From Pyropia yezoensis (taxonomy: Eukaryota; Rhodophyta; Bangiophyceae; Bangiales; Bangiaceae): a stretch of 64,000 nt of DNA. Location of the stretch: contig CM020619.1 in the NCBI GenBank assembly GCA_009829735.1, positions 32,374,685 to 32,438,684 on the forward strand, written 5' to 3'. The notes beneath the pieces were generated by a model. That model was not told the origin of the DNA, made no database searches, and saw only the letters and a program-made list of their open reading frames with translations. Shown piece by piece: positions 52,255 to 64,000 of this stretch (positions within the stretch are counted from its first letter, which is position 1; each line of letters opens with the position of its first letter). The position numbers were made by a program, and so were the translations under genes.

Positions 52255-52721
52255 AGGGGCAAAAACCACTCGCACACGCGACACCCAAGTTGGGGCGGTG
52301 CGCAAGGGCTGCCTCCCGTGTCGGGGGAGCCGGAAGAAGTGCAAGTCGCACACACTCTGTCCCTGTTGTGGGGCAATCCCCCCACTGACAAACAAGAAGA
52401 TGGCGTGTGGGCCAACAGTTTCTTGGTCGGGACGGGGAAGCAAGGCCAAGCCCGGCTGTCCCTCCCCTTATCCCCCCAGGGTCCCCTCAGAATCTCGCCA
52501 CTCAGAATCTCCCACCCCAGCACCTGCCCACCGGGCCACACGAAAATTCAAGACGATAAATGCAGAAAACCCTCAAATCCAAGTTGGATTTACTACTAAG
52601 CTACCTATCCCAAACTTAAGGAATATGGACCCAAATGCAGGGGAAGAACGGGTCAGGCTAGTGGCCTGCCGCCCCTTGTATGGCACGTGTTGCCCCCTAC
52701 CTGGGGGTCAATACTGCCACA
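52255..52721 (-). mobile_element. 3' LTR of element E (family B)
   Basis: About 467 bp, aligned over its whole length with the B LTRs but with many substitutions. The outer end has decayed from TGCCACA to a form reading AGGGGC on the + strand. The inner end is TGTGGCA, flanked by the polypurine tract. Confidence 0.9.
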
Positions 52722-53057
52722 CTCCCCTCTCCTCAGTTCCGACCGACCCGGTCGGCCCTGCGAGGGAGCGTATAAACGCACGTCTCGGCGTTGGGGGCGC
52801 GAAATTGCTGTCCCCCGGGAACGTGACGTGGACGTGGAGGAGGTCACGTTGACCGCCCCTCTCCTCAAGCTTGCTCATTTGCCAGCTTGCTCTCCTCGGT
52901 TCTCACCGCACCACCACCAACACATCCCCTTTACTTTACCCTGGACCGCCCCACGCTGGGGAGGCCACCCATTTACCCGCGATCCGAGCCACCCTCAACT
53001 CGAGGCGGGTCTCGTGCAGCTGCAACCGCCCTGCCTCTTCCTAAATTGGAGAGGGTC

Positions 53058-55002
53058 ATGGCGATCCAGGGGTTGGAGTCTGACTCCCTGGTCGAGCGTA
53101 TGGAGGACACCTCTTACGGTGTAGCGCCCGCCGGGACTTCCGGCGGGGGCTCCGCGATCGCTCCGGGGGATGGGACTCCCGCGTCACCCGGATTTGGGTT
53201 GGCGGCGGGATCTCCCCCGGAGACGGGCCGCGTCATCCCACGGGAGACCTTGGGACGGTGGTTTTACCCCGCTTGGCCTCTATATCAGGAGGGGTTGACT
53301 GTTCTCCGCTGTGGCGGACGTGGCACAGCGATGAGTCGGGTATGGGACCGCCTGCGGGAGAAGTTCCCCGGTAGGGTCGGGTTCCCTCCCGACTTCAGGA
53401 CGGACCAGTTTGCCTTCCTGGACGAGGACGAAGTCGAAGACGTGCAGCGGGCCAAGGCCATAGTGGACCGCGGGGGAACTATCCCGGGCACCGGCGACGT
53501 GCCAACCTTCACTTGGGACGCGGTGACAACTCGTCCCCCGTACCTTCGCGAAATCGATCCGCACACTCATCACTTCGATGTGCGGATGGAGAAGGACTTC
53601 CGGCGAGGTCCCTACCTGGTGACCGCGGCTCAACTTGAGTTTCTGCAGCAGTCCGCTGTTAGCAAGGAGCAGTACTATCCCAAGAAGCCCGAGTGGTGGC
53701 CTCAAGTTGAGGTCCTCTACGGGTTTCCGGCGTTGCTACCACGGTTGCTTGACCACTTCGGCTCCGTCATGTTGACGGCTGGCCCTGATCACCTGGTGAT
53801 CGCCATGTTGGCAACCCAGTGGCTCCTCGACGTCATGTCGACCTGGGTGTCTTGTGTTCAGCGGCGGGGGATGCTCTGGCATCTTGCCCCCCCGGCTTAT
53901 CCAAGGTTTGGAACAGCTCACCCCTCAGCTAGCTGCTGAGGGGTGCTCATCAGGACAGCTCACTCTACTTCAGGAGATGCTGCGCCTCCACAAGTTCATC
54001 GAGTGGGAGAGCATTGAGCACAAGTTGCGCCGCTCCTCCCGCGGGCCCAAGGACGATGGCGCACTTCGCCAGTTCGTCTGGGTCGGTCGTGAACTTCACG
54101 ACGGCCGTGTAGTACTTCGAGAGGGGTTGGGCATCGGGGACTACCCGTATGCCCCCGTGGTGGATCGCAACACTGCGCCGCCCCCGGACAAGGCAATCGC
54201 GATGGCTGTGCCCTCTCACGATGACTACATGACTCAGCCCACTGCGGGAGCCCCGAGTAGGGGTCGCAGTTACTCTCGGGCTCCGCCAACTCGGCGAGCC
54301 CCTCCGCTTCCTCCTGTCCCTTTCCAGCCGCACGGGGACATCTTGATAAGCGTGGCCGTTGAGTCGTCCACCCCGGTGTCCCCCAACTTGGGGGCCACCC
54401 TCTTGACGGACTATCCCAAGCTGGTGTTGCTGGGCACGCCCTTGACCTCAGAGATGATGATCACCACGTTGGTGCGCACCATTTCTTGGTTGGCCGCGTC
54501 GACTGCAACCCTTCAATTTTCCAAGACTGCTCAACTTGAGGAGCGCGTTCGTACTGCGGTGGCGACCGCGAGTTCCGGGTCGGTGGCGGGGTTTATGACG
54601 ACCGTGTTGGCTCGTACTGGGTCTATTGTGCCCCAGCGAGCCCCACTTGGGCGTGGCAAGCGTCGGGCGAGCCGGGCATACTCGCCTCCTCGCCGTCGTC
54701 GCCGACACTCGCGGCGCTCTCCCTCCGTGTCGGAAGACGAGTTGTCTTACTCCGTCTCGGAGTCCTCTATACCGTCGGAGTCGGAGTCGGTCCGGCGTCT
54801 GCGTCGCCAACTTGCGCGCAAGATAAAGCAGAAGGGCCGCCGCGGGCGTCGCCACTTGCGCGACCGTGAGGGGCGCGGCGGTTCCGACTTGGAGTCGCCG
54901 GCCCCGCCGACTGGTGGGGAGCGTTATCGCTGTGGGTCTCGCCGCTCGCCTCCACGTGATGGCGAGGGCCGTGGGGTTGGAAAGTCTAGCATGCGTGCCT
55001 AG
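53058..55002 (+). pseudogene. Antisense accessory gene of element E, one frameshift
   Basis: The homologue of the element B antisense gene starts at the corresponding ATG, 53058. It follows the B protein closely until the run of seven C at 53887-53893, where one extra base shifts the frame (stop at 53939). The protein continues in the other frame from about 53894 to 55002, including the full Arg/Ser-rich tail. Most differences from B are single-residue replacements, many conservative, and no stop is present apart from the shift. The long-term preservation supports a protein-coding role. Confidence 0.8.
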
Positions 55003-55098
55003 TTGGCAGTTGCCTTTGTTGTGAGAGTGTGAGGGTTAGGGCTGTAGTCAAAAGCTACTCAGCATACCACTTCGACTTGAAGCACTCTCTTGGCACTG

Positions 55099-58000
55099 TC
55101 ACTCGGCCTTCCCTCGCGTGGAGGGAGGGCTGTTAGGGTCTATATCTTTCCGGGCACAGTATGCCCGGACCTTTTCAGCGGGAAGGTCCTCCGCGTATTC
55201 CCACGTATCATCCTTGGCCTTATGGCTGAACCAATGCGCCCTCAACATGAGGCGGTTAGTGTCCTCATCCCACCCGTGGTCGATGAACTTATCGAACACG
55301 TACTCCTGCGGGCCCTGATTGGCCGCAGGTAGCGAGGGCAGGCGCCACGCTTTCAGCGCACGCGCCAAAGCCGGGTCGCCTGCTGGAGGTGGTGCAACGT
55401 TTACCACGTCCTGTCCGTTTACGGTGCGGACCCCATCGTCACTTTCGATGGTGAAGCGCCGCCCATCAGTACGAAGGACCTGGTACGGCCCCTTCGTCTG
55501 GAGTACCAACTTACCCCCAGTTGGGGTGTGTGAGTGGACTAATACCCAATCACCCTGCTCGGGGACATGCTTAGCATTGCGCACCTTTTTGTCAAAAGTA
55601 CGCTTGTAGCGCTTTTGTGCTTTGTCCATCTCAGCCCTCACGTTAGGGACGAGTTTTTCGAGCCTAGAAGCGAACTCCGCCTTACTCTCAGTGGGAGTAG
55701 GCGTACTGCCATCGGCCTCCCTAGTTGGGAGCGGCCGCCGCACAGCAATAGACCGCACACGACGGGGGGTCACAAAAGCGAGGGGTACTTCCCCGGTAGA
55801 TGAGTGAGCCTGCGAATTGTAGGCAGTAGTAAGAATAGAAATGTATTGGTCCCACGTTTTCACGTGCTCACTCACATAGTGGCGCAGCTGCCGAACAATA
55901 GTTTTGTTGAAGCGCTCCACCTGCCCGTTAGTTTGTGGGTGGTAGGGGGTGGCATAGTTTGCCTGAACCCCCAACATATCCAGCACTCCCTGAAACAGTA
56001 CGGACGCAAATTGCAGTCCATTGTACGATAGTGTACTGTCCGGGATTCCATACGCGGCAACCCAGTGATCTAGGAAGGCTGACACGACCGACATGGCCGT
56101 GATCTCTGCCAGTGGGATCGCTCGCGTAAGTGTCGTGATGCGGTCACAGATGACCAGGAGGTACTGGTTGCCCTCCTCAGTCACTGGCAGGGGCCCAAGG
56201 ATGTCCATTGCCAACGCGGCAAAGGGCTCCTTGGCCGGCAACAGTAACATAGCCGTAGTAGGCCGCCGTTCCATCAGACGGTTCTGTGCACAACTTGTGC
56301 AGGCAGTCACCCAACTGTAGATGTCTACTACCATGGACGGCCAGTAGTACCTGGTCCTCAGGGTCTGGTACAGTTTACTAGACCCCAGGTGTCCACCGGT
56401 GGGAGCGTTATGCTCCCTCTCAAGAATACTGCCCTTGAGGGATGCGGGGACGACAAGTCGTTCGGTCCCCTGGATTACCCCCCTCCTCAAGAGGAGGCCA
56501 TCGTCTCCAATAAAGAGCCGCGTCTCCGCCACCGTATTGAGCGTATCCCTCTGCGACTTGCAGAAGGGGTCCTCGGCCTGGGCCTTCACCACCTAGTCCA
56601 GGGACAGGGGCAAGTACTTCTTGTTCCCTGGCGCCTCGGGGTCCAACGCCTGACCCGAGCGCGTGACTACCCCCACGATGGGGATGTCCTCATCGATTGG
56701 GTTAGTGTCCAGCCCCTCGGTAGGTACCCGAGAACGGTCGTCGGCAAGGGCATGTTGCCTGCCAGGCCGGTACTCAATATCAAAGTTGAAGGGTGCCAGT
56801 CGCACCCTCGACCTGTTGAGGCGGGTGTTCGTACAATCCGTCTTGAAGATGAACTGCAACGCGCGGTGGTCACAGCGGATGAGGAACTTCTCACCCTCTA
56901 GGTAGTGACGAAGTGACGTCACCCCCCACACCACTGCGAGTCCTCCCAACTCGGTGACTAAGTAGTTCTTCTCGGCCGAGTTCAGCCCCTTACTGAAGTA
57001 TCCCACCGGCAAGTACTCTTTGTCCGGCTGCTGCTGAAGCAACACACAACCAAGTTGGTCGTAGCTAGCGTCCACATCCAGGATGTAGTGGCCTCCCAAC
57101 CTGGGAATAGCCAAGATGGGGGGCTTCAGCAGAAGGTCCCGAAGAGTCTCAAAGGATTCCTGCTCCACCCGACTTGGGGGAGGCAGGTTCTTCGGTAGCG
57201 TCGAGCTATCTAGCTCATTCAGCGGCTTCGCCACCTTGGCGAAGTCCTTGGTGAAACGTCGGTACACGTTACACATCCCGAGGAAGCTCCTCATCTGGGT
57301 CTGGGTCCGGGGGTACTGAGCCTTACGAATGGCCCTCAAGTTCTTCTCGTTGACACTGAGACGCCCCGGACGGACAACATGTCCCAAGTATTCCACCTCT
57401 TGAGCAAAGAGGTCGCACTTACTCGCCTTCAGTGACACACCGGCGTCAGCAAGTAGCTTGAAACACCTGGCCAAGATGGCCAATGTGTTCCTCCGGACTT
57501 CGGGAGAACTCAATGATATCGTCTAGGTACACAAGACAGATCTGCCACCGTACTCCGGCCAGAATCATGTCCATAGCGCGCTGGAAAGTTGCCGGCGCGT
57601 TACACAGACCAAACGGTAGGCGCTTGCACTGGTAGGTACCACAGTGACAGGTAAAGGTAGTTTTATGCCTGTCCTCCGGGGCAATGGGAATTTGCCAGTA
57701 CCCCGCGTTACAGTCCAGGGTAGAGAACACGTTCGCCTCCCCCAGAGAGTCCAGACAGTCATCCATCCTAGGTAGGGGATAACTGTCCTTCACCGTGCTC
57801 TCGTTGAGCTTACGGTAGTCGATACAGAACCGGGGGGTCCCATCAACTTTGGGGACGATAACCACCGGACTCGCCCACTCGGCGTTGCTGGCCTCGATCA
57901 CATCGAGGGCTTCCATGCGAGCGACTTGCTCCTCAACGAGGGCCCTTGAATGGGGCCTTCCCCTGTACGGCTGTTGGCGTATAGGGCGTGCACCGGGCTT

Positions 58001-58123
58001 CAACTCGAACCGGAGTTGGGTGGCTCTCATGAGCCCCAATTGACCATCCCACAACTTGTGATGTTGGTCCAAGAGGCGTTCAACTTGATCCCTTAACCTC
58101 GGTGGAACATTCTCCATGTTCAC
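55099..58123 (-). pseudogene. Pol of element E, 5'-truncated, broken
   Basis: Reading down from 58123: the connection before reverse transcriptase, reverse transcriptase with YLDD, then a frameshift at about 57465 (extra T in GTGTTTCAAGC), the rest of reverse transcriptase and RNase H (to 56593), an in-frame TAG, and integrase plus chromodomain (56592-55099). The protease is missing because the element is cut at 58134. The residue after YLDDII is Glu instead of Val. The frameshift and this change are shared with element F. Confidence 0.92.
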
Positions 58124-58134
58124 ATGGGGCCGAG

Positions 58135-58246
58135 TGTAGCAATATGGTTGGCCGTATTGTTACCCTAATACTAGGGGGGCTACGTTTAACCCTTAAGTTT
58201 CAATTTGGGAGTCCGTACTGGTCACGGTATCTATAAGTTATGTATG
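58135..58246 (+). mobile_element. 5' stub of a family A LTR
   Basis: The stub begins exactly at the LTR terminus TGTAGCAATATGG and matches the first 112 bp or so of LTR A up to TATGTATGAC, where it joins family B gag with a 3-nt overlap (GAC). It lacks the TATA-like box. It marks an insertion into element E followed by a deletion or template switch. Confidence 0.9.
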
Positions 58247-60115
58247 ACACAGGTGGGTTTACCTGGGGTCGCAGAGGGACTAGAGGTCCCTCAAGCCAGC
58301 AGGACTGGAAGTGCGGGCGGGCAACAGGCCACCCCGACTCAGTCGGGAGTTCACCAGGGTGACACTTCTGATGTGGGTGGGCTGAAGTCTGGCCACCGTG
58401 TGGTACACTCAACGGGAACGTCCCAAGGGGTGAGGACTGTCCCCGCGGGTTCCACTCGGGTTGGAGCCAACTTTGGCATGGAGCCGTCGCCAGCTAGGCT
58501 TTCGGAGGACGGCGGACCTCCGTTGGTCGGCGATGGGCTCGCGCCCATGCCCCCGGTTGAGACCCCTGAGGAACGTGGTTACCCCTCAGGTGGACTCCCG
58601 GAGGCGGACCGAGACTCAACTGGAGTCGTCAAGCCACTCCTCGCGGAAACTGTCCGTCGGGAGGCGACCAATGTGTTGCGGCAGACTTTGCCGGACCTGG
58701 TGGTCACGATGACGAAAACAATTCTGAATCAGATTGTGGCGAGTTTGCCAGATGGCCTTAATGTCCAGACCGGATTGGGGCTTTCGAGCCCGCAGGCGCA
58801 GGGGGAATCCCCCCTCACGCCTATCTCTGGTCGCCCCGAGCTGGGGGCGACACCTGTGACTCCCAACGAGGGAGCCACACCGTACTCAGTGGGGCGTACG
58901 CCCATCATGGGGGAGTTCCCCCCGGAAACGCCGGCGGCTACACCAAACGCGCCGCGCCGGACTACAGGCACTGAGGGTGAACTTACCCCAGTGCCACAGC
59001 GGCTGTTCCCTCAACGTGAGGTGCCGCCCAAGATCCAGGTAGCCAACCCGGTCTACCAGAGGATTTTTGACTGTGAGACCTACGCCCTCCACAACAAGTC
59101 GGTGGCGTATGGTCCTGACCAGGCCCGAGCCATGAACCGTGCCAAGAAGAATGCACTTCATTCTTCTGGGCACAAAGCGGAGTGGGATGGAACCCCCCCC
59201 TTCCGTGTCTTTGAGTTCCTACGTCGTTTCACAAAAGCCTGTGACGACAATGCCATAAGTGAAGGCATGGCTCTCTATATGCTAAAGGAGTTTACGAAGG
59301 GCGACCTACGGACAGAACTTATGTCCGTCATGCCCAGCTCCTCAAGTGGAGGCGCTGGTGAGGTGACGTCCTATTTGGAGCTCGTCAACTGGTTGTTGAG
59401 AGCCATGGTTGATGAGGCAGCGTTGGCTTCTCAAGTCGAGGAGTTTACGCAAGCCCATCAGAAAGAGGCGGAGGACGAGTTGTCCTTTGCGGAGCGAGTC
59501 CGTAAGCTCAACAATCTTTGTGGGTTTCTTCATCCACAAGCTGTGGTGAAGAGTCGGATTGTGGAGGGGCTCCATTGGTCAGTCCGGATGGAGACCCGGG
59601 AGCATAACACTGCCCGGGCGACCCTGGCCGAGTTGGCCAGGTTCGCCTATCGCAGAGGCGAAGCCTACCGCAAGTTGCGGGAGGAACAACGCCAGGAGCG
59701 TCAGTCCGAGTTGGCCAAGGAACGGGAGGAGGCGTGCCAGGCCAGAGAGTTGAGAGAAGCACGCCGAATCCGCAAGGAGAGGGTTATAGCTGCCGTGGGA
59801 GCTTCCCACGGTATCTCCTCGTCTTCCCCAGTTGGGAAGACCCCTCCCGGCACAGACAATCGGTGTTGGAACTGCAACTTCGACGGACACTGGGCATATG
59901 ATTGCCCCAAGTTGAGTAAACGCATCCAACAACTTCTTAGGAATGCGAGTAAGAAGTCGGCTACGAACGAAGTACGTTCACGCCGCGAGGGTGGGTCTCC
60001 ACCGGTCGTCGCGGTCGCCACACCCTCGGCGGAGGAGGCGGACACGTCGTCTTCGGACTCGTCGTCTTCCTCCCTGCCCTCAGATTCGGACGCCAAGTCG
60101 GCGGGAAACGAATGA
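58244..60115 (+). CDS. Gag of element F (family B), 5' end replaced by LTR A
   Basis: The ATG at 58244 lies in the LTR A stub and is in frame with the Gag of family B, which begins at TQVGLPGVAEG. It replaces the first 27 or so residues of the normal B Gag. The frame is open for 623 codons to the TGA at 60115, with the capsid-like region, the coiled-coil-like stretch and the zinc knuckle CWNCNFDGHWAYDC intact. It overlaps the pol start by ATGA as in element B. The open Gag contrasts with the broken pol behind it. Whether it is transcribed is unknown, because the LTR stub lacks a promoter box. Confidence 0.8.
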   Translation: MTQVGLPGVAEGLEVPQASRTGSAGGQQATPTQSGVHQGDTSDVGGLKSGHRVVHSTGTSQGVRTVPAGSTRVGANFGMEPSPARLSEDGGPPLVGDGLAPMPPVETPEERGYPSGGLPEADRDSTGVVKPLLAETVRREATNVLRQTLPDLVVTMTKTILNQIVASLPDGLNVQTGLGLSSPQAQGESPLTPISGRPELGATPVTPNEGATPYSVGRTPIMGEFPPETPAATPNAPRRTTGTEGELTPVPQRLFPQREVPPKIQVANPVYQRIFDCETYALHNKSVAYGPDQARAMNRAKKNALHSSGHKAEWDGTPPFRVFEFLRRFTKACDDNAISEGMALYMLKEFTKGDLRTELMSVMPSSSSGGAGEVTSYLELVNWLLRAMVDEAALASQVEEFTQAHQKEAEDELSFAERVRKLNNLCGFLHPQAVVKSRIVEGLHWSVRMETREHNTARATLAELARFAYRRGEAYRKLREEQRQERQSELAKEREEACQARELREARRIRKERVIAAVGASHGISSSSPVGKTPPGTDNRCWNCNFDGHWAYDCPKLSKRIQQLLRNASKKSATNEVRSRREGGSPPVVAVATPSAEEADTSSSDSSSSSLPSDSDAKSAGNE

Positions 60116-63100
60116 CCGTTGGAGCTGGCCGTCCGAAGCTTACAACGGCAGCCTCGGCCAAGTGGTCCAAGAGGACGAACCAACCGTGCCGGATACTGCG
60201 GCGACCTAAGGGAGTCCGCCCACCTCGGGTAGGACTCCCCAAGAACGTAAACCCACGTCGGGTCATCGCGGTGCTGACGGGAGAGAGCTTCCAGGTGGCT
60301 GGACGGGTGCAACTTGCCCCCGGCCGCGCCTGCTGTGCCCGTATCGTACTTGATACCGGGTCAGGAGCCTCCTTGATACGCGAGTCGCTATTACCAAAGG
60401 AGGTGAAGCTCCAACGCTGGAGGTCCAAAGCTGACCATATGATCGATATCAATGGCGGGGTACTTCCCATCGTTGGTGCCGTGACCCTACCAACTAGGTT
60501 GGGGACCCATGAGGTCGACGTGACCTATGGTGTAGTTGAGAACATATCGGTACCCCTGCTTCTGGGTACCCCTTATGTTGTTACACAAGTGCCTTTGGTT
60601 TGTGGCCCTGAGTACTGGGTCAAGTTGATGAATGGGGAGACTATCCCCATCCTTGGTAAGGGAAAGTCTGTGGCTCCTGTGACAGTCTCACAGTCGAAGC
60701 CTGTTTGCTCCATGAGAGAAGGGTTTACTGCTACTCTGCGTTTAGCCCGTAAAGTCACGTTGCCCCCCAACTCGGTGGCACATGTTCACGTTGTAACTGA
60801 TTATACGGGGAACGGGTTGGTGCACCCTCACCCCGGTCTTGCTCGCAAGCACCAAGTGCATGTTGCCCTTGGCACGATGGAGTCCAAAGCCGGAGTCCCG
60901 TGGAGGATACAGGTGATGAACCTGAGCTCTTCGCCCAAGAACGTCAAGTCGGGAGCCAAGTTCGGCTATATCGACCAACACGAGGGACCGGTAGTAGCGG
61001 TCACCCTCAACGCGGGCGCAAATAGCGACCCGAAGTCCGGAAAGGAGAAGCATCAAGCCAAGTCGGCCGCCTCTCCTCGGCCCCATGTGAACATGGAGGG
61101 TGTCCCCCCCAGGTTGAGGGTTCAAGTTGAACGCCTCTTGGACCAACATCACAAGTTGTGGGATGGTCACTTGGGACTCACGAGAGCCACCCAACACCGG
61201 ATCGAGTTGAAGCCCGGTGCACCCCCTATACGCCAACAACCGTATAGGGGAGTACCTCGTTCAAGGGCCCTCGTTAAGGAGCTAGTTGCTCGCATGGAGG
61301 CCCTCGATGTGATCGAGGCCAGTAACGCCGAGTGGGCGAGTCCGGTGGTTATCGTCCCCAAAGTTGATGGGACCCCCCGGTTCTGTATCGACTACCGTAA
61401 GCTCAACGAGAGCACGGTGAAGGACAGTTATCACCTACCTAGGATGGATGACTGTCTGGACTCTCTGGGGGAGGCGAACGTGTTCTCTACCCTGGACTGT
61501 AACGCGGGGTACTGGCAAATTCCCATTGCCCCGGAGGACAGGCATAAAACTACCTTTACCTGTCACTGTGGTACCTACCAGTGCAAGCGCCTACCGTTTG
61601 GTCTGTGTAACGCGCCGGCAACTTTCCAGCGCGCTATGGACATGATTCTGGCCGGAGTACGGTGGCAGATCTGTCTTGTGTACCTAGACGATATCATTGA
61701 GTTCTCCCGAAGTCCGGAGGAACACATTGGCCATCTTGGCCAGGTGTTTCAAGCTACTTGCTGACGCCGGTGTGTCACTATAGGCGAGTAAGTGCCACCT
61801 CTTCACTCAAGAGGTGGAGTACTTGGGACATGTTGTCCGTCCGGGGCGTCTCAGTGTCAACGAGAAGAACTTGAGGGCCATCCCTAAGGCTCAGTACCCC
61901 CGGACCCAGACCCAGATGAGGAGCTTCCTCGGGATGTGTAACGTGTACCGACGTTTCACCAAGGGCTTCGCCAAGGAGGCGAAGCCGTTGAATGAGCTAG
62001 TGAGCTCAACGCTACCGAAGAACCTGCCTCCCCCAAGTCGGGTGGAGCAGGAATCCTTTGAGACTCTTCGGGACCTTCTGCTGAAGCCCCCCATCTTGGC
62101 TATTCCCAGGTTGGGAGGCCACTACATCCTGGATGTGGACGCTAGCTACGACCAACTTGGTTGTGTGTTGCTTCAGCAGCAGCCGGAAAAGGAGTACTTG
62201 CCGGTGGGATACTTCAGTAAGGGGCTGAACTCGGCCGAGAAGAACTACGGAGTCACCGAGTTGGGAGGACTCGCAGTGGTGTTGGCGGTGACGTCACTTC
62301 GTCACTACCTAGAGGGTGAGAAGTTCCTCATCCGCCGTGACCACCGCGCGTTGCAGTTCATCTTTAAGACGGACTGTACGAACACTCGTCTCAATCGGTG
62401 GAGGGTGCGACTGGCACCTTTCAACTTTAACATTGAGTACCGGCCTGGCAGGCAACATGCCCTTGCCGACGACCGTTCTCGGGTACCTACCGAGGGGCTG
62501 GACACTAACCCAATCGATGAGGACATCCCCATCGTGGGGGTAGTCACGCGCTCGGGTCAGGCGTTGAACCCCGAGGCGCCAGGGAACAAGAAGTACTTGC
62601 CCCTGTCCCTGGACGAGGTGGTGAGGGCCCAGGCCGAGGATCCCTTCTGCAAGTCGCAGAGGGATACACTGGATACAGTGGTGGAGACGCGTTTCTTTCT
62701 GGGAGACGATGGCCTCCTCATGAGGAGGGGGGTATTCCAAGGGACTGAACAACTTGTCGTCCCCGCATCCCTCAAGGACAGTATTCTTGAGAGGGAGCAC
62801 AACGCACCCACGGGTGGACACCTGGGGTCTAGTAAACTGTACCAGACCCTGAGGACCAGGTACTACTGGCCGTCCATGGTAGTAGACATCTACAGTTGGG
62901 TGACTGCCTGCACAAGTTGTGCACAGAACCGTCTGATGGAACGGCGGCCTACTACGGCTATGCTATTGTTCCCGGCCAAGGAGCCCTTTGCCGCGTTGGC
63001 GATGGACATCCTTGGGCCCCTGCCAGTGACCGAGGAGGGCAACCAGTACCTCCTGGTCATCTGTGACCGCTCCACGAAACTTACGCGAGCGATCCCACTG

Positions 63101-64000
63101 GCAGAGATCACGGCCATGTCGGTCGTGTCAGCCTTCCTAGATCACTGGGTTGCCGCGTATGGCATCCCGGATAGTACACTATCGGACAATGGACCGCAAT
63201 TTGCGTCTGTACTGTTTCAGGGCGTGCTGGATATGTTGGGGGTTAAGGCAAACTATGCCACCCCCTACCACCCACAAACTCATGGGCAGGTGGAGCGCTT
63301 CAACAAAACTATTGTTAGGCAGCTGCGCCACTATGTGAGTGAGCACGTGAAGACGTGGGACCAATACATTTCTATTCTTACTACTGCCTACAATTCGCAG
63401 GTTCACTCATCTACCGGGGAAGTACCCCTCGCTTTTGTGACCCCCCGTCGTGTGCGGTCTATTGCTGTGCGGCGGTCGCTCCCAACTAGGGAGGACGGTG
63501 GCAGTACGCCTACTCCTACTGAGAGTAAGGCGGAGTTCGCTGCTAGGCTTGAAAACCTCATCCCTAAAGTCAGGGCTGAGATGGACAAAGCGCAAAAGCG
63601 CTACAAGCGTACTTTTGACAAAAAGGTGCGCAATGCTAAGCACGTCCCCGAGCAGGGTGACTGGGTGCTGGTACACTCGCACACCCCAACTGGGGGTTAG
63701 CTGGTATTCCAGACGAAAAGGCCGTACCAGGTCCTTCGTACTGATGGGCGGCGCTTCACCATCGAAAGTGACGATGGGGTCCGCACAGTGAACGGACAGG
63801 ACGTGGTCAAAGTTGCACCACCGCCAGCAGGCGACCCAGCTTGGGCGCGTGCGTTGGAAGCGTGGCGCTTCCCCTCGCTGCCTGCGGCCAAATAGGGCCC
63901 GCAGGAGTACGTGTTCGATAAGTTCATCGACCACGGATGGGATGAAGACACTAACCGCCTGATGTTGAGGGTGCGTAGGTTTGGCTACAAAGCCAAGGAC
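60112..64000 (+). pseudogene. Pol of element F, broken, runs off the window
   Basis: Protease (LDTGSGAS) and reverse transcriptase up to YLDDII are in the first frame, which ends at 61764 after an extra T in GTGTTTCAAGC. A TAG follows near 61780 where B has Lys. From 61814 the reading frame is open through RNase H and integrase to a TAG at 63698-63700; another TAG lies near 63892. The chromodomain part continues to the end of the window. The zinc finger and catalytic residues of the integrase are kept, but several other positions are changed, for example Trp to Arg near 63976. Confidence 0.92.

Larger units (their letters stand above)
52255..58134 (-). mobile_element. Decayed reverse-strand family B element (E)
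   Basis: It contains a 3' LTR (52255-52721), polypurine tract (52722-52734), antisense gene (on the + strand) and pol, but lacks gag and the 5' LTR: it ends at 58134, where a family A LTR fragment begins. Frameshifts and a stop mark it as dead. It inserted into element C. Confidence 0.9.

Noticed and set aside
1-64000. CRISPR arrays, tRNA and rRNA genes
   Set aside because: No regularly spaced repeat-spacer pattern, cloverleaf or rRNA-like sequence was seen; the 24-bp repeats at 47003-47090 have no unique spacers of CRISPR type.

Overview
The window looks like nuclear DNA of a GC-rich eukaryote. Supporting signs are at least one well-supported spliceosomal intron, a MYND zinc-finger gene, genes for secreted proteins with signal peptides, and many chromodomain-bearing Ty3/gypsy LTR retrotransposons. 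The very GC-rich, Ala/Gly/Pro-rich coding style with few introns would fit an alga such as a bangiophyte red alga, but that placement is an inference. I see no rRNA, tRNA or CRISPR array.

Positions 1-19.3 kb are host sequence of low gene density. In order they hold a ribonuclease HII gene (816-2273, +), a frameshifted transposase-like gene (6091-3628, -), a MYND zinc-finger gene (6991-9026, +, needing one short intron or a frame correction), a two-exon gene for a secreted Cys-rich protein (12512-11194, -), an 829-bp block duplicated in tandem (13116-14784), and a gene for a second secreted protein (17411-18109, +). The spaces between them are GC-rich low-complexity DNA in which every frame stays open by chance.

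Positions 19.3-23.4 kb hold transposon relics: a solo LTR with a perfect 5-bp target duplication (19314-19675), two decayed pogo/CENP-B-like transposase C-termini, and the 3' end of an old minus-strand chromovirus (element D).

Positions 23,450-50,802 are one young Ty3/gypsy element (family A) with apparently identical 363-bp LTRs and the target duplication CGTCT, inserted in the chromodomain of element D. Inside its gag gene sits a second young insertion (family B, 468-bp LTRs, target duplication ACCCT). It is laid out as LTR-internal-LTR-internal-LTR, and the second internal region is interrupted by a 500-N assembly gap. Positions 50.8-64 kb continue with the rest of D, a reverse-strand A-family 3' end (C), a decayed reverse-strand B-family element (E), a 112-bp LTR-A stub and a decayed forward B-family element (F).

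The most interesting system is the extra gene that both families carry on the opposite strand between pol and the 3' LTR, convergent with pol. In family B it is one ORF of 647 codons with a strong start context and a C-terminal Arg/Ser-rich tail, and it is seen in three copies. In family A it is two ORFs in the same frame separated by one TAA. By eye, the A and B proteins share a block of about 85 residues (FGSV...HLP...W), so they may be one family of antisense-encoded accessory proteins conserved between two distinct retrotransposon lineages. In A, four 24-bp repeats, each holding a CTTAG-N4-CTAAG palindrome, lie between the converging genes.
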